The position numbers and the translations under genes are program-made. Below the pieces are notes generated by a model that did not search any database, was not told the origin of the DNA, and saw nothing but the letters and a program-made list of their open reading frames with translations. This document shows, piece after piece, positions 43,831-51,418 of a DNA stretch of 64,000 nucleotides; position 1 is the first letter of the stretch, and each line of letters begins with the position of its first letter. Source of the stretch: Planctomycetota bacterium (GTDB taxonomy: Bacteria > Planctomycetota > PLA2 > JAEUHO01). The stretch lies in the NCBI GenBank assembly GCA_020631815.1, contig JACKGW010000006.1:1-64000 (forward strand). Reading direction: 5' to 3'.

Positions 43831-43956
43831 CGACTGGCGCAACGGACCCGCGGAACGGAACCTGACCGCTCCACACCTCGTCCCTGGGGCTTCACGCGAT
43901 GTGAAGGGAGGTTGCCATGGCACGTCGAGACCACGAGAAGCCGTCCTTTCGAGCGG

Positions 43957-44142
43957 ATGAGCAAGCGGCGTAAGGGCTTCCCGTCGGAGACCCACGTCAA
44001 GCGCGGCCACCGCACCGTGGGCAAGGGCAAGGAGCTGCTCGAGAAGCTCGGGCGCCAAGACCCCTGCCCCTGCGGATCCGGGAGGCGCTTTCCAGCGCTG
44101 CTGCCTCCGGACCGGACGTCTGGACGGCAGCCAGCGGCATGA
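43957..44142 (+). pseudogene. SEC-C zinc-motif protein, frameshifted
   Basis: The frame from ATG 43957 reads MSKRRKGFPSETHV, then ELLEKLGRQDPCPCGSGRRF, the start of a SEC-C motif, but goes on with PALLPP. Removing one base from TTTCC at 44089-44093 gives RRFQRCCLRTGR, restoring the CxC-x8-CC zinc motif. The gene is therefore one base out of frame, either a real mutation or a sequencing error. A strong GGGAGG at 43906 serves a different ATG at 43917 (18-codon ORF ending at 43973) that overlaps the start. SEC-C proteins bind zinc and often work with ribosome or secretion factors; this one is too small to assign. Confidence 0.6.
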
Positions 44143-44250
44143 CTACTTTCCGCGAGCGCGAATCCTGAAGCGGACCTTGCGGGGGCGTCCGACGCCCCCT
44201 CCACCGCGTATCAGGGGGAGCGAGCCACTCCGGCTCCGCGGGAGAGTGCC

Positions 44251-45279
44251 ATGCGGTCCATCCAGCTTCTTGCCCTGTCGTGTGCAGCCGTCGTCGGGCT
44301 CGCGCGTGCGGACGGCCTGCGTACCGCGCAGGCCGACGAGGCCTCGTCGCCCGAGCGCATCGTGTGGTTCGGGACGTGGGAGGCGGCGCGGGCCGAGGCC
44401 AAGCGGACCGGCCGCCCGCTCCTCTTGAGCTCGGCGATGCCCGCCTGCGGCGGCGTCCCCGGGATGTGGTGACCCGGCAAGCAGGAGACGGACAGGGGCT
44501 ACCTGTCCGACGCCACGGTCGTGGCGGCTGCCCGGTCCTTCGTGTGCGTGCGCCTGGCCACCTACGAGAGCCAGTCCGAGGCCGACGTGCTGCTCGGCGT
44601 GTTCCGCGGCCGCTCGGGGCAGCTGGAGAACACCACGTTTGCCCTCATGGACCCGGGCGGCACCCGCGTGCTGGGGCAGGCGGGTCGTGGTCCGGCGTTC
44701 TTGGTGGGCGGGGCACGTGGCCCCGGTCAGGCGACAAGCGCCGCCGAGGTGGCACGCTTCGCCGCTCGCTTGAACGAGGTGGCTGGCCAGTACAAGCCGC
44801 GGGCCGAGATCACGGCACTGCCGCAAGCGCTGGACGTCCGACGTGCCCTGGTCGTGGCCGCGTGCGATGGACAAGCCGTGCTGGTCGTCCGCATCCAGGA
44901 CGCCAAGCAGCGGGACGCCGTCACCAAGGCGCTCGCCGCCCTCGTGTGGCGCGACGACCTGCGAGGACGCTTCCAAGTCCAAGTTGCACGCCCCGACGAG
45001 GAGCTTCCCGCTCTCGAGGGCCTCGGCACCAAGCAGGGCGTCTTCCTGGTGAAGCCAGGAGCATTCGGCATCGACGGAGAGGTCCTGGCCTCCGTGGCAC
45101 CGCAGGCACCCGCCTCCTCGCTGGAGGCGCTCGCACGGCGAGCCGTCCGCGAGGATCACGCGTCGCCCACCGATCGCCGCCGCCACATCCAGGCAGGGCG
45201 TGCCGCCGGCGCGACGTGGGAGAGCGAGATCCCCGTCACCGATCCCGGGGCGCAGCAGGCCCGCGAGCGGGGCCGCTGA
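44251..45279 (+). CDS. Thioredoxin-like protein, probable selenoprotein (Sec74 at in-frame TGA)
   Basis: The reading frame from ATG 44251 to the stop at 45279 is open except for TGA at 44470-44472. Before it is a signal peptide (LLALSCAAVVGLARADG) and a thioredoxin-like start (WEAARAEAKRTGRPLLLSS, then PACGGVPGMW). After it the same frame continues as PGKQETDRGYLSDATVVAAA and FVCVRLATYE, clearly the same fold. A perfect 8-bp hairpin begins 16 nt after the TGA, as expected of a bacterial SECIS. I read it as a 342-aa selenoprotein with Sec in place of a redox Cys, after W in MWUP. The later part (GRSGQLENTTFALMDPGG) fits uncharacterised redox proteins. A point-nonsense pseudogene is the alternative. 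selA/selB/selC lie outside this window. Confidence 0.7.
44489..44509 (+). promoter_or_regulatory. Candidate bacterial SECIS hairpin
   Basis: CGGACAGG pairs over eight bases with CCTGTCCG around the 5-nt loop GGCTA. The loop starts 24 nt after the TGA at 44470-44472, inside the 16-37 nt range seen for bacterial SECIS elements, and begins with G residues as in known apical loops. It also encodes protein in frame. The bulged U of the E. coli fdhF element is not obvious. Confidence 0.55.
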
Positions 45280-45341
45280 GCCGACTCGACACGAGACAGC
45301 CACCTGCGGGTCGAGTAGGTTCCGCCTCTCGGGAGGCGCGC

Positions 45342-45956
45342 ATGCTCGAACGGCTGCTGGCTTGGCACGCAAAGGTCGGAGGCGAAGAAGGTGCACCGCT
45401 GCACTTGCGCTCCGTGCGTGACGACCACGAGGGCTGGGTCCTCGAGATCGAGAGCGAGGACCCCGAGGACGAAGATGCCGATCCCATCGCCTGGGAGGTG
45501 CGCGCCGACGGCGTGATCGCCTACCGCATCCAGACCAGCACCAGCTGGACCCTCGAGGTCCTTCGCGAGCACCCGCTCCTCATGCCCTACCTGTCCCCGC
45601 CTGCCGAGGTGCACATGGGGGCGCGGCCGGCGGACCCGGCTCGCCTCCTGGGCGAGATCGCGCAGCACCTGCATGACGTGGCGGGCACGTGGTGGTCGCT
45701 GGCCGACTGGATCGTGATGGACCACCCCTGGCTGACCGGCGACTCGCTGGACGGCGACCCGCCCCCCCTGGCGCATGGCCCGATGGCCTTCCTGCAAGGC
45801 ATCGCCCCGCTCGTCGAGGCGGCAGGCGCCGAGCCCAAGCTGCTCGTCGGCGCCATCCCGCCTGGCGTCAGCGCGGAGCCGCCCCACGTGCTCGTTCTCG
45901 ACGACAGCTGGTGCGTAGCCCCACGATTTGCCTGCCGACGCCTCGACGACCGGTAA
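45342..45956 (+). CDS. Hypothetical acidic protein
   Basis: The 204-aa protein starts at ATG 45342, five bases after GGGAGG, with TAGGTT at 45316. It has no signal peptide. It is acidic and Trp-rich, with EIESEDPEDEDADPIAWEVR, a helix LLGEIAQHLHDVAGTWW, and WIVMDHPWLTGDS. The C-terminus ends SWCVAPRFACRRLDD. I do not recognise it. It reads in the same direction as the selenoprotein candidate, 62 bp upstream. A small hairpin (CGCCGA/TCGGCG at 45996-46011) follows. Confidence 0.55.
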   Translation: MLERLLAWHAKVGGEEGAPLHLRSVRDDHEGWVLEIESEDPEDEDADPIAWEVRADGVIAYRIQTSTSWTLEVLREHPLLMPYLSPPAEVHMGARPADPARLLGEIAQHLHDVAGTWWSLADWIVMDHPWLTGDSLDGDPPPLAHGPMAFLQGIAPLVEAAGAEPKLLVGAIPPGVSAEPPHVLVLDDSWCVAPRFACRRLDDR

Positions 45957-46184
45957 CAGCGCTGGCTGCGCTCGTCTGGGTGGGGACGGGCGGCTCGCCG
46001 AGTGCTCGGCGGCGCCGGCGCGATCCGCTCCTCGAGTGAACAGACCACGAGTCGTCGCGGATCGCTTGGCGGCGCCGTCGCCCTGACGACCCGATGTGGG
46101 TCTGGAAGGCTGCAAAGCCGAGTCCGGGTGGGTGCCTTCGCGTATCCAGACGGGCTCCCGACGCCACGGGTATACCTGCTTCGC

Positions 46185-47363
46185 ATGCCCAGCTGCCCGG
46201 ACTGCGCAGTCTCCCTGCAGCACACGGTGCTCGAAGGCGCGACCACCTGGGGGTGCGCAAACTGCCACGGCGTCGTCGCGACGCTGCCGGTGGTTCGTCG
46301 GTATGCCGACGAGGACGCGGTCGACAAGCTCCAGCACCGTGCCCGCCGATCGGCGCCGGAGCATCGCGGTTGTCCGTTCTGCCGCGAGCCCCTTCACGGC
46401 ACGGTCCTGGCATCGGGGGGCTCACCGATCGCGGCAGCGGCCTGCTTGGCTTGCGATGCCGTGTGGTTTGCCGAGGGTGGATTCGCGAAGCTGACGCACG
46501 AGGGCGCACGTGATCGCGTGGCGGGGGCATCGGATCCGGGAAGCAACGGTGCCACGGGGCTGTCGCCGAAGGCTGCGCTGGCGATGGCGCAGCTCAACCT
46601 CGAGCACGGGCAGCGGACCAGCGGTCGGGGGCGACATGATCCGCCGGACGACGTGAAACGGATCGCGGGCAAGCACGCGACAGCCTCGTGGGCCGACGGT
46701 CGGTTCGGAGTCGTGCTGGGACGGCCGGTGACCTTCGCGTTGGCGATCGGCTTGATCGTGACCGCCATCGTGTGGGGGTTGGACAAGCATGCCGCACCGG
46801 TGGCGCACGGCCTCTCGCTGGGAGGGCTCTTCACGGGCGACCCCGTGCGCTGGATCACGTTCTCCATCGTGTCCGTGGATGCCTGGAGGCTGGCCCTGGC
46901 GGTGTACGTGTTGTGGGTGTTCGGTGGGCGAACCGAGCGGATCATCGGGCCGCTGCAAACCACCTGGCTGCTCGTGCTGGGCCAGGGCGCAGGCGTCCTG
47001 ATGTCCTTGGTGGCCTATGCGGGGCGGGACTACTACCTCGTCGGGCCGGCCGGTGCGTGCGGCGCGCTGCTGACCTGGCTCGCGATCACGTGTCCACGCG
47101 ACCTCCTCGGGCTGGACTGGTACCGACAGTGGCCCGGACGCCTGGGACGCATCGACTTCACGCAGATGAAGTCGTGGAGCGTGGGAGTCGGGACCATGGC
47201 GATCGTCGTGGCGCTCACCTGGTTCCTGCTTCCGTACGATTACTCGCGCTGGCACACCGCCTACCGGCTGACGCCTTGGGTGGGGCGCCTGCCCCTTGCG
47301 GGCGGCATGGCGGCCGGGGTCCTGCTGGCGATTGCCCACCAGCGACGGCGACAACGCACGTAG
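46185..47363 (+). CDS. Zinc-ribbon protein with inactive rhomboid-like membrane domain
   Basis: The 392-aa protein starts at ATG 46185; TATACC at 46171 is a possible leaderless promoter. Two zinc ribbons lead: Cys4/7/24/27 (CPDC, CANC) and Cys63/66/87/90 (CPFC, CLAC), the latter of zf-TFIIB type. Six membrane helices follow from residue 183. Their order (ALAVYVLWVFGGRTERIIGP, WLLVLGQGAGVLMSLVAY, then GPAGACGALL at 287-296) matches rhomboid proteins, but the catalytic Ser of GxSGxxG is Ala, so the protease is dead, like iRhoms or derlins. The role may be membrane-protein handling or regulation. Repeats follow the stop. Confidence 0.65.
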   Translation: MPSCPDCAVSLQHTVLEGATTWGCANCHGVVATLPVVRRYADEDAVDKLQHRARRSAPEHRGCPFCREPLHGTVLASGGSPIAAAACLACDAVWFAEGGFAKLTHEGARDRVAGASDPGSNGATGLSPKAALAMAQLNLEHGQRTSGRGRHDPPDDVKRIAGKHATASWADGRFGVVLGRPVTFALAIGLIVTAIVWGLDKHAAPVAHGLSLGGLFTGDPVRWITFSIVSVDAWRLALAVYVLWVFGGRTERIIGPLQTTWLLVLGQGAGVLMSLVAYAGRDYYLVGPAGACGALLTWLAITCPRDLLGLDWYRQWPGRLGRIDFTQMKSWSVGVGTMAIVVALTWFLLPYDYSRWHTAYRLTPWVGRLPLAGGMAAGVLLAIAHQRRRQRT

Positions 47364-47395
47364 GTGTCCGATCCGGCGCAGCGGAGCGCTAGCGA

Positions 47396-47733
47396 CGCGG
47401 GGCGCCGGGTCTGACACCGGAGGGCGGTGCCGGCCGACGGGATGGCCTCCTCGCCTTCGTGCGCGACGGGCTCCACGAGGTACGTCCACCTCACGGCGGA
47501 GCCAGACCCCGCGCCCCGCGTTGCCGCTTCGCGGCGCCGCTGCGCGGGATCAGGCACCCGCCTGCGTGCGCGTAGGTGTCTCACACCGGAGGGCAGCGCC
47601 CGCCGACGGGATGGCCTCCTCGCCTTCGTGCGCGACGGGCCTGACGAGGTGCGTCCACCTCCCGGCGGAGCCAGACCCCGCGCCCCGCGTTGCCGCTTCG
47701 CGGCGCCGCTGCGCGGGATCAGGCACCCGCCTT
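47396..47733. repeat. 169-bp tandem repeat, two near-identical copies
   Basis: Two copies (about 47409-47562 and 47578-47731) are offset by exactly 169 bp and share long identical stretches such as GACGGGATGGCCTCCTCGCC and the segment from GGAGCCAGACCCCGCG to CAGGCACCCGCCT. They include AGACCCC, TCTGACACCGG and ATCAGGCACC motifs related to the REP-like family at 40317. This 374-bp gene-free gap holds no gene of its own. Confidence 0.85.
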
Positions 47734-47737
47734 GAGG

Positions 47738-50326
47738 TCAGGAGTCCATGTCGGCGCGTGCCTCGAGGCGCGTGACGCGACCTTCGAGGGTGCGGACATG
47801 CTTCTCCAGCTCTTCGCGGGCCTTCTCGTCGGCCTTGCCGGCCGGCTTCTGGGCGCGCTGGATCTGCTCGATGGCGCGATCCACGGCCACGCGCTCCTGC
47901 TCCGAGAGTCGCTGGCCGTAGGCGCGGAGCGCGGCGATCGCCGGACCCCAGCCCAGCATCCCCAGCGCCATCATCGAGCGGTTGCGGACGTGGGGGGTGC
48001 GGTCGCGCAGGCGATCCACGAGGGCTTCCCCGGCACGCTCCTTCTCGCCGTCGTCCAGCGTGCGACCCATGCTGCCGATGGCCAGCGCCACGACCGGACG
48101 CACGCGGTCCGAGGCCTGGCCGGGCTCGAGGTGCGCGAGCAGCGTGTCGAGCGCCTCGGGATGGCGGCTGTTGGCCAGACCACGTGCGGCGCTCTGCGCC
48201 TGCCAACCGTAGGGATCCTCACGGCGCAGGGCGGCCTTCAGCTCGGCGAAGGGGGCCTCGCCGCGCTGCATGCCCAGCACCTCGAAGGCGGCACCCGCGG
48301 CCCGGTAGAGGTCGATGCCCCTGTCCAAGCGGCGCTCGAGCACGCCCCGGATGCGCGGGTCGCGCATCGACGAGGCGGCGCGGATGGCGGCCTCGAGCAC
48401 CATGCCGTCCTCCTCGCGCTCCAGCCACTCGGCGAGGATCGTGACGGCTTCATCGGCCATGGCCGTGCCCATGGCGCGCGCAAACGTGACGCGGGCACCC
48501 CAGAACGCCTCTTGGCCGTATGCCTCGCGGACGGCTTCGAGGTTGGCCCGCTTGCCCGAGCTGCAGAGCGTGCGCGCGGCGCGGATGCGACCCACGACCG
48601 TCTTGGCGTCACGGAGCAGCTTGCGCAGTAGCGTGGCGCCGGGGTCGAACTCGAGCTTCATCACGACGCGACCAAACGGATCCACCTCGACGAGGTCGGG
48701 CTCCTTGGCCGCAGGCAGGTCGACGACGTGCTTGGCGTGCTCGACGTGCAGGGTCTCGATGCGCTCTTGGCCATCCACGACCAAGCGCACGTCCAAGCCG
48801 AAGGCGAAGGGCTTCTTGCCCTGCTTCTCGTCGACCTGCGTCTGCTCGACGGTCAGGGTGCCGACGCCGCGCTCGGCGTCGCGCGACCAGCTGACCTTGA
48901 CGGACGGGTACCCCGCCGTGTGGATCCACTGGTCGAACCAGCGGCCCAGCGGTCGGCCCGACACGTCCTCGAGCGCCTTGCGGAAGTCGTCGGTCTCCAC
49001 GAGGCCGCCGACGTGGCGCTTCACGTACGTGCGCACGCCTTCGAAGAACAGGTCGTCGCCCAGCTCCTTGCGCAGCATGTGCAGGCGCGATCCGCCGCCC
49101 GGGTAGAGGTGGCGGTCGTACATCTGCCACGAGGTGTTGAACTCGCGCGTGACGATGGGGCGTTGGTACGCGCTGTCGGCCTCGTTCAAGTAGTTGTCGA
49201 TGTTGACCTGGACGTCGTAGAGCGCTTCCTCCTCGCTCTTGGAGTCCTCGAGCCAGAGGGTCTCCATGTAGACGGCCCAGCTCTCCTTGAGCCACGCGTG
49301 CGCGTAGTCGCGGCACACGATGGCGTCGCCGAAGTAGCTGTGCGCCATCTCGTGCAAGTTGACCTGGTCCGTCTGCCAGGTCCACTCGCGAGCCATGGTC
49401 TCGTCGAGGACGAACATGTCGTCCCAGCTGACCAGCGAGATGTTCTCCATGGCGCCGCCGAAGCCCGGTAGCGCGAACTGGTAGTACTTGGGGAACGGGA
49501 AGGCGTGGTCGAGCTTCTTCGTCATCCACGCGAGCATCTGGCCCGTGCGACCGAAGGCGCGGACGAGATCGTCGGCCTGGAAGTGGCGTGTCGTGTAGTA
49601 CGCGATGGGGCGCCCCTCGAACTCGCCGTCGCGGGCCTCGACGAGGTCGCCGAGGACGAAGCACGTCAGATAGCTGGGGCAGCGCTGCTCGAGCTCCCAG
49701 TGGGACGTCTTGGTGCCGTCGTCGTGGTGCGTTTCGCCGGCGGCCTTGCCGTTGGCCAAGATGGTGAACTCGGTCTTCGAGCGCAGGTGCCACGAGAGCG
49801 TGGGGCGGCACGAGGGCAGGTCGATGGTCGGCAGCCAGTGTCGTGCGCGCTCCGTCTCGTGGTCCGTGGCGGCCACGAGCGGCATCTCCTCGGCGTGCGC
49901 GGCAGGACCGAAGAAGAACAAGCCCGTCACGGGATCCTGGACCCGGTAGGTGATGGCCAGCTTGCGGTGCTCGCCCTTGGCCATCGGCTTCTCGAAGCGG
50001 ACGCGGATCTCGCGGCCGTCGTAGGACCAGTGGACGGCTTCGCCGCCCGGGGCCTTCACGTCGAGGTCTTCGAAGTCCACGGCGTTCAGCACGAGATCGC
50101 GCGCGCCCTGACGGCGCCCCTCCAGCGTGTGGGTGACCGTGCCCGCGCAGCGCTTCTCGGCCACGTCGACACGCAGATCGATGTCGAGGTGGATCGGCTC
50201 GATCGAGAGGTCCGGCGGGTAGTGCGCCTGGGCTCCGGGAAGCGTGAAGTCGGCCTGTGCCGCGACGCGACGACATCCGCGGTGGTGAAGGGCGTCCGAG
50301 TGGCCGGTGACGTGGTGGTGGTCCAT
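47738..50326 (-). CDS. M1-family zinc aminopeptidase with C-terminal HEAT repeats
   Basis: The 862-aa protein starts at ATG 50326. It has the M1 gluzincin pattern: GGAMEN near 289-294, zinc site HEMAH (325-329) and Glu348 in WLKESWA, giving HExxH-x18-E. An N-terminal beta-sandwich (DIDLRVDVAEKRCAGTVTH) precedes. Residues 580-820 are HEAT-like helices (RVRPVVALAIGSMGRTLDDG), ending in a short coiled coil. The first 15 residues are unusually His-rich (MDHHHVTGHSDALHH) and there is no clear signal peptide. M1 enzymes remove N-terminal residues from peptides. The gene reads away from the S4-domain gene region. Confidence 0.88.
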   Translation of the reverse strand: MDHHHVTGHSDALHHRGCRRVAAQADFTLPGAQAHYPPDLSIEPIHLDIDLRVDVAEKRCAGTVTHTLEGRRQGARDLVLNAVDFEDLDVKAPGGEAVHWSYDGREIRVRFEKPMAKGEHRKLAITYRVQDPVTGLFFFGPAAHAEEMPLVAATDHETERARHWLPTIDLPSCRPTLSWHLRSKTEFTILANGKAAGETHHDDGTKTSHWELEQRCPSYLTCFVLGDLVEARDGEFEGRPIAYYTTRHFQADDLVRAFGRTGQMLAWMTKKLDHAFPFPKYYQFALPGFGGAMENISLVSWDDMFVLDETMAREWTWQTDQVNLHEMAHSYFGDAIVCRDYAHAWLKESWAVYMETLWLEDSKSEEEALYDVQVNIDNYLNEADSAYQRPIVTREFNTSWQMYDRHLYPGGGSRLHMLRKELGDDLFFEGVRTYVKRHVGGLVETDDFRKALEDVSGRPLGRWFDQWIHTAGYPSVKVSWSRDAERGVGTLTVEQTQVDEKQGKKPFAFGLDVRLVVDGQERIETLHVEHAKHVVDLPAAKEPDLVEVDPFGRVVMKLEFDPGATLLRKLLRDAKTVVGRIRAARTLCSSGKRANLEAVREAYGQEAFWGARVTFARAMGTAMADEAVTILAEWLEREEDGMVLEAAIRAASSMRDPRIRGVLERRLDRGIDLYRAAGAAFEVLGMQRGEAPFAELKAALRREDPYGWQAQSAARGLANSRHPEALDTLLAHLEPGQASDRVRPVVALAIGSMGRTLDDGEKERAGEALVDRLRDRTPHVRNRSMMALGMLGWGPAIAALRAYGQRLSEQERVAVDRAIEQIQRAQKPAGKADEKAREELEKHVRTLEGRVTRLEARADMDS

Positions 50327-50407
50327 GGGGCTCCTAGGAGGGGCCGTTGTACGCCGTGGGCGCCTCCGGGACCTCTCCGTCGCGAGGGCCGTGCGGTGTT
50401 GGCACGT

Positions 50408-50641
50408 TCAGGGTGTGGGCGAAGCCGGTGGCCCCGCCAGGCGTAGCTCGTGGGGGCCTACGCGTACCGTCATGCCCGGGCCAAGGCGCGTGCTGCGCCG
50501 TAGCTCGACGGCGCCATCCACCCGCACCTGGCCGCTCTGGATCAGGTGCTTGGCCTCACCGCCGGAGGACGCGATGCCCGCCTCCTTGAGGAGCGCGTCG
50601 AGGCGGATGTCCTCGCGGGCAAGCTGGAAGACCTTGGCCAT
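50408..50641 (-). CDS. S4-domain RNA-binding protein
   Basis: The 77-aa protein starts at ATG 50641, with GGTGAGG upstream. The S4 pattern is clear: IRLDALLKEAGIASSGGEAK, then IQSGQVRVDGAVELRRSTRL and PGMTVRVG. It is of the small stand-alone YaaA/YbcJ type, which binds structured RNA, often rRNA. It is divergent from FxsA, 60 bp apart. Confidence 0.85.
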   Translation of the reverse strand: MAKVFQLAREDIRLDALLKEAGIASSGGEAKHLIQSGQVRVDGAVELRRSTRLGPGMTVRVGPHELRLAGPPASPTP

Positions 50642-50701
50642 GGCCCTCACCCCTTCCGCCCGTTTCCCCCAGGCTTCCTCCCCAGGGTAGCCTCGGCCGT
50701 C

Positions 50702-51184
50702 GTGTCACGCCCGATCGCCCTGCTCGTCCTCCTGGTCCCCGTCGCCGAGCTGTTCCTGCTGCTGTTCGCGGGCCGGCACCTGGGTGGGGGGCCGGTGCTT
50801 GCGTGGCTGGGCGTCACGGCGCTGGTCGGCTACGGCCTCGTGCGCTTCGGCCGTCAGCGGCTGGCTTCGACCTCGATGCTCGATCGGATCATGGGCTCGC
50901 TGGGTGCGGCGCCGGCTCCGAAGGGGGCGGACCCGCTTGCGCTCGTGGCCTCGGGCGTGCTCCTGATGATTCCCGGCTTCTTGACCGACGCGCTGGGACT
51001 CCTGGCGCTCGTGCCCGGACCGCGCAAGGCGTTCACCCGCCTGATGCTGAAGCGCGTGCAGGGTCGGGCGATGCGCTCCATGGGGCAGTTCCAGTTCCCG
51101 ACCGACCCCTTTGCATCGGGAACGCCCAAGGAAGGTGCCGCGCCCATCCGTGACGTCGATCCCTCCGACGTCGAGGTGCACTGA
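50702..51184 (+). CDS. fxsA: FxsA-family membrane protein
   Basis: The 160-aa protein starts at GTG 50702, with TAGCCT at 50688. It has three hydrophobic segments (IALLVLLVPVAELFLLLF, AWLGVTALVGYGLVRFGRQRL, LVASGVLLMIPGFLTDALGL) and the FxsA hallmark LLMIPGFLTDALG with PGPRKAF. The family is a cytoplasmic membrane protein linked to phage-exclusion modulation in E. coli. The C-terminal tail is acidic and soluble. Confidence 0.9.
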   Translation: MSRPIALLVLLVPVAELFLLLFAGRHLGGGPVLAWLGVTALVGYGLVRFGRQRLASTSMLDRIMGSLGAAPAPKGADPLALVASGVLLMIPGFLTDALGLLALVPGPRKAFTRLMLKRVQGRAMRSMGQFQFPTDPFASGTPKEGAAPIRDVDPSDVEVH

Positions 51185-51206
51185 GGCATCCCGCGGGCGG
51201 CTCGCG

Positions 51207-51304
51207 GTACGGAGGCGGGGATTTCTTCCGCAACTTGCCGGGGGGCACTTCCGCCTGCCCAAGAGCAAGGCGGCAAGTTGCGGAAGAAATCCCCGCCTCC
51301 GTAC
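51207..51304. repeat. Perfect 34-bp inverted repeat (foldback element)
   Basis: Positions 51207-51240 are the exact reverse complement of 51271-51304, with a 30-bp loop. The arms begin GTACGGAGGCGGGGATTTC on both outer ends. It follows the FxsA stop by 22 bp and could act as a very strong terminator, but 34 identical bases are more than a terminator needs and suggest a miniature foldback element. No flanking duplication is seen. Confidence 0.8.
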
Positions 51305-51350
51305 GGGCTTTGCCGCAGGCATGACGAACTGATACCTGAGTGCGCCGTCC

Positions 51351-51415
51351 GCTTGGGTTCAGACCCCGTGCCCGCGTCGCCGCTGGCGCGGCAACGCAGC
51401 ACGGGATCAGACCCC
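51351..51415. repeat. Solo copy of the 65-bp REP-like core
   Basis: This copy matches 40435-40499 over 65 bp with a single difference (CGCAGCAC here, CGCATCAC there). Its right end abuts the stop codon of the HEAT-VWA gene. It shows that the element is dispersed rather than confined to the tandem array. Confidence 0.85.
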
Positions 51416-51418
51416 AAG

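Noticed and set aside
44470..44472. TGA as a simple gene end, with a second gene starting at 44521
   Set aside because: Both halves are in one frame and together make one thioredoxin-like protein; 44521 has no ribosome-binding site or proper start.
47396..47733. Possible CRISPR or duplicated RNA gene
   Set aside because: Only two copies of 169 bp, adjacent, without spacer structure or tRNA/rRNA features; motifs match the local REP-like family.
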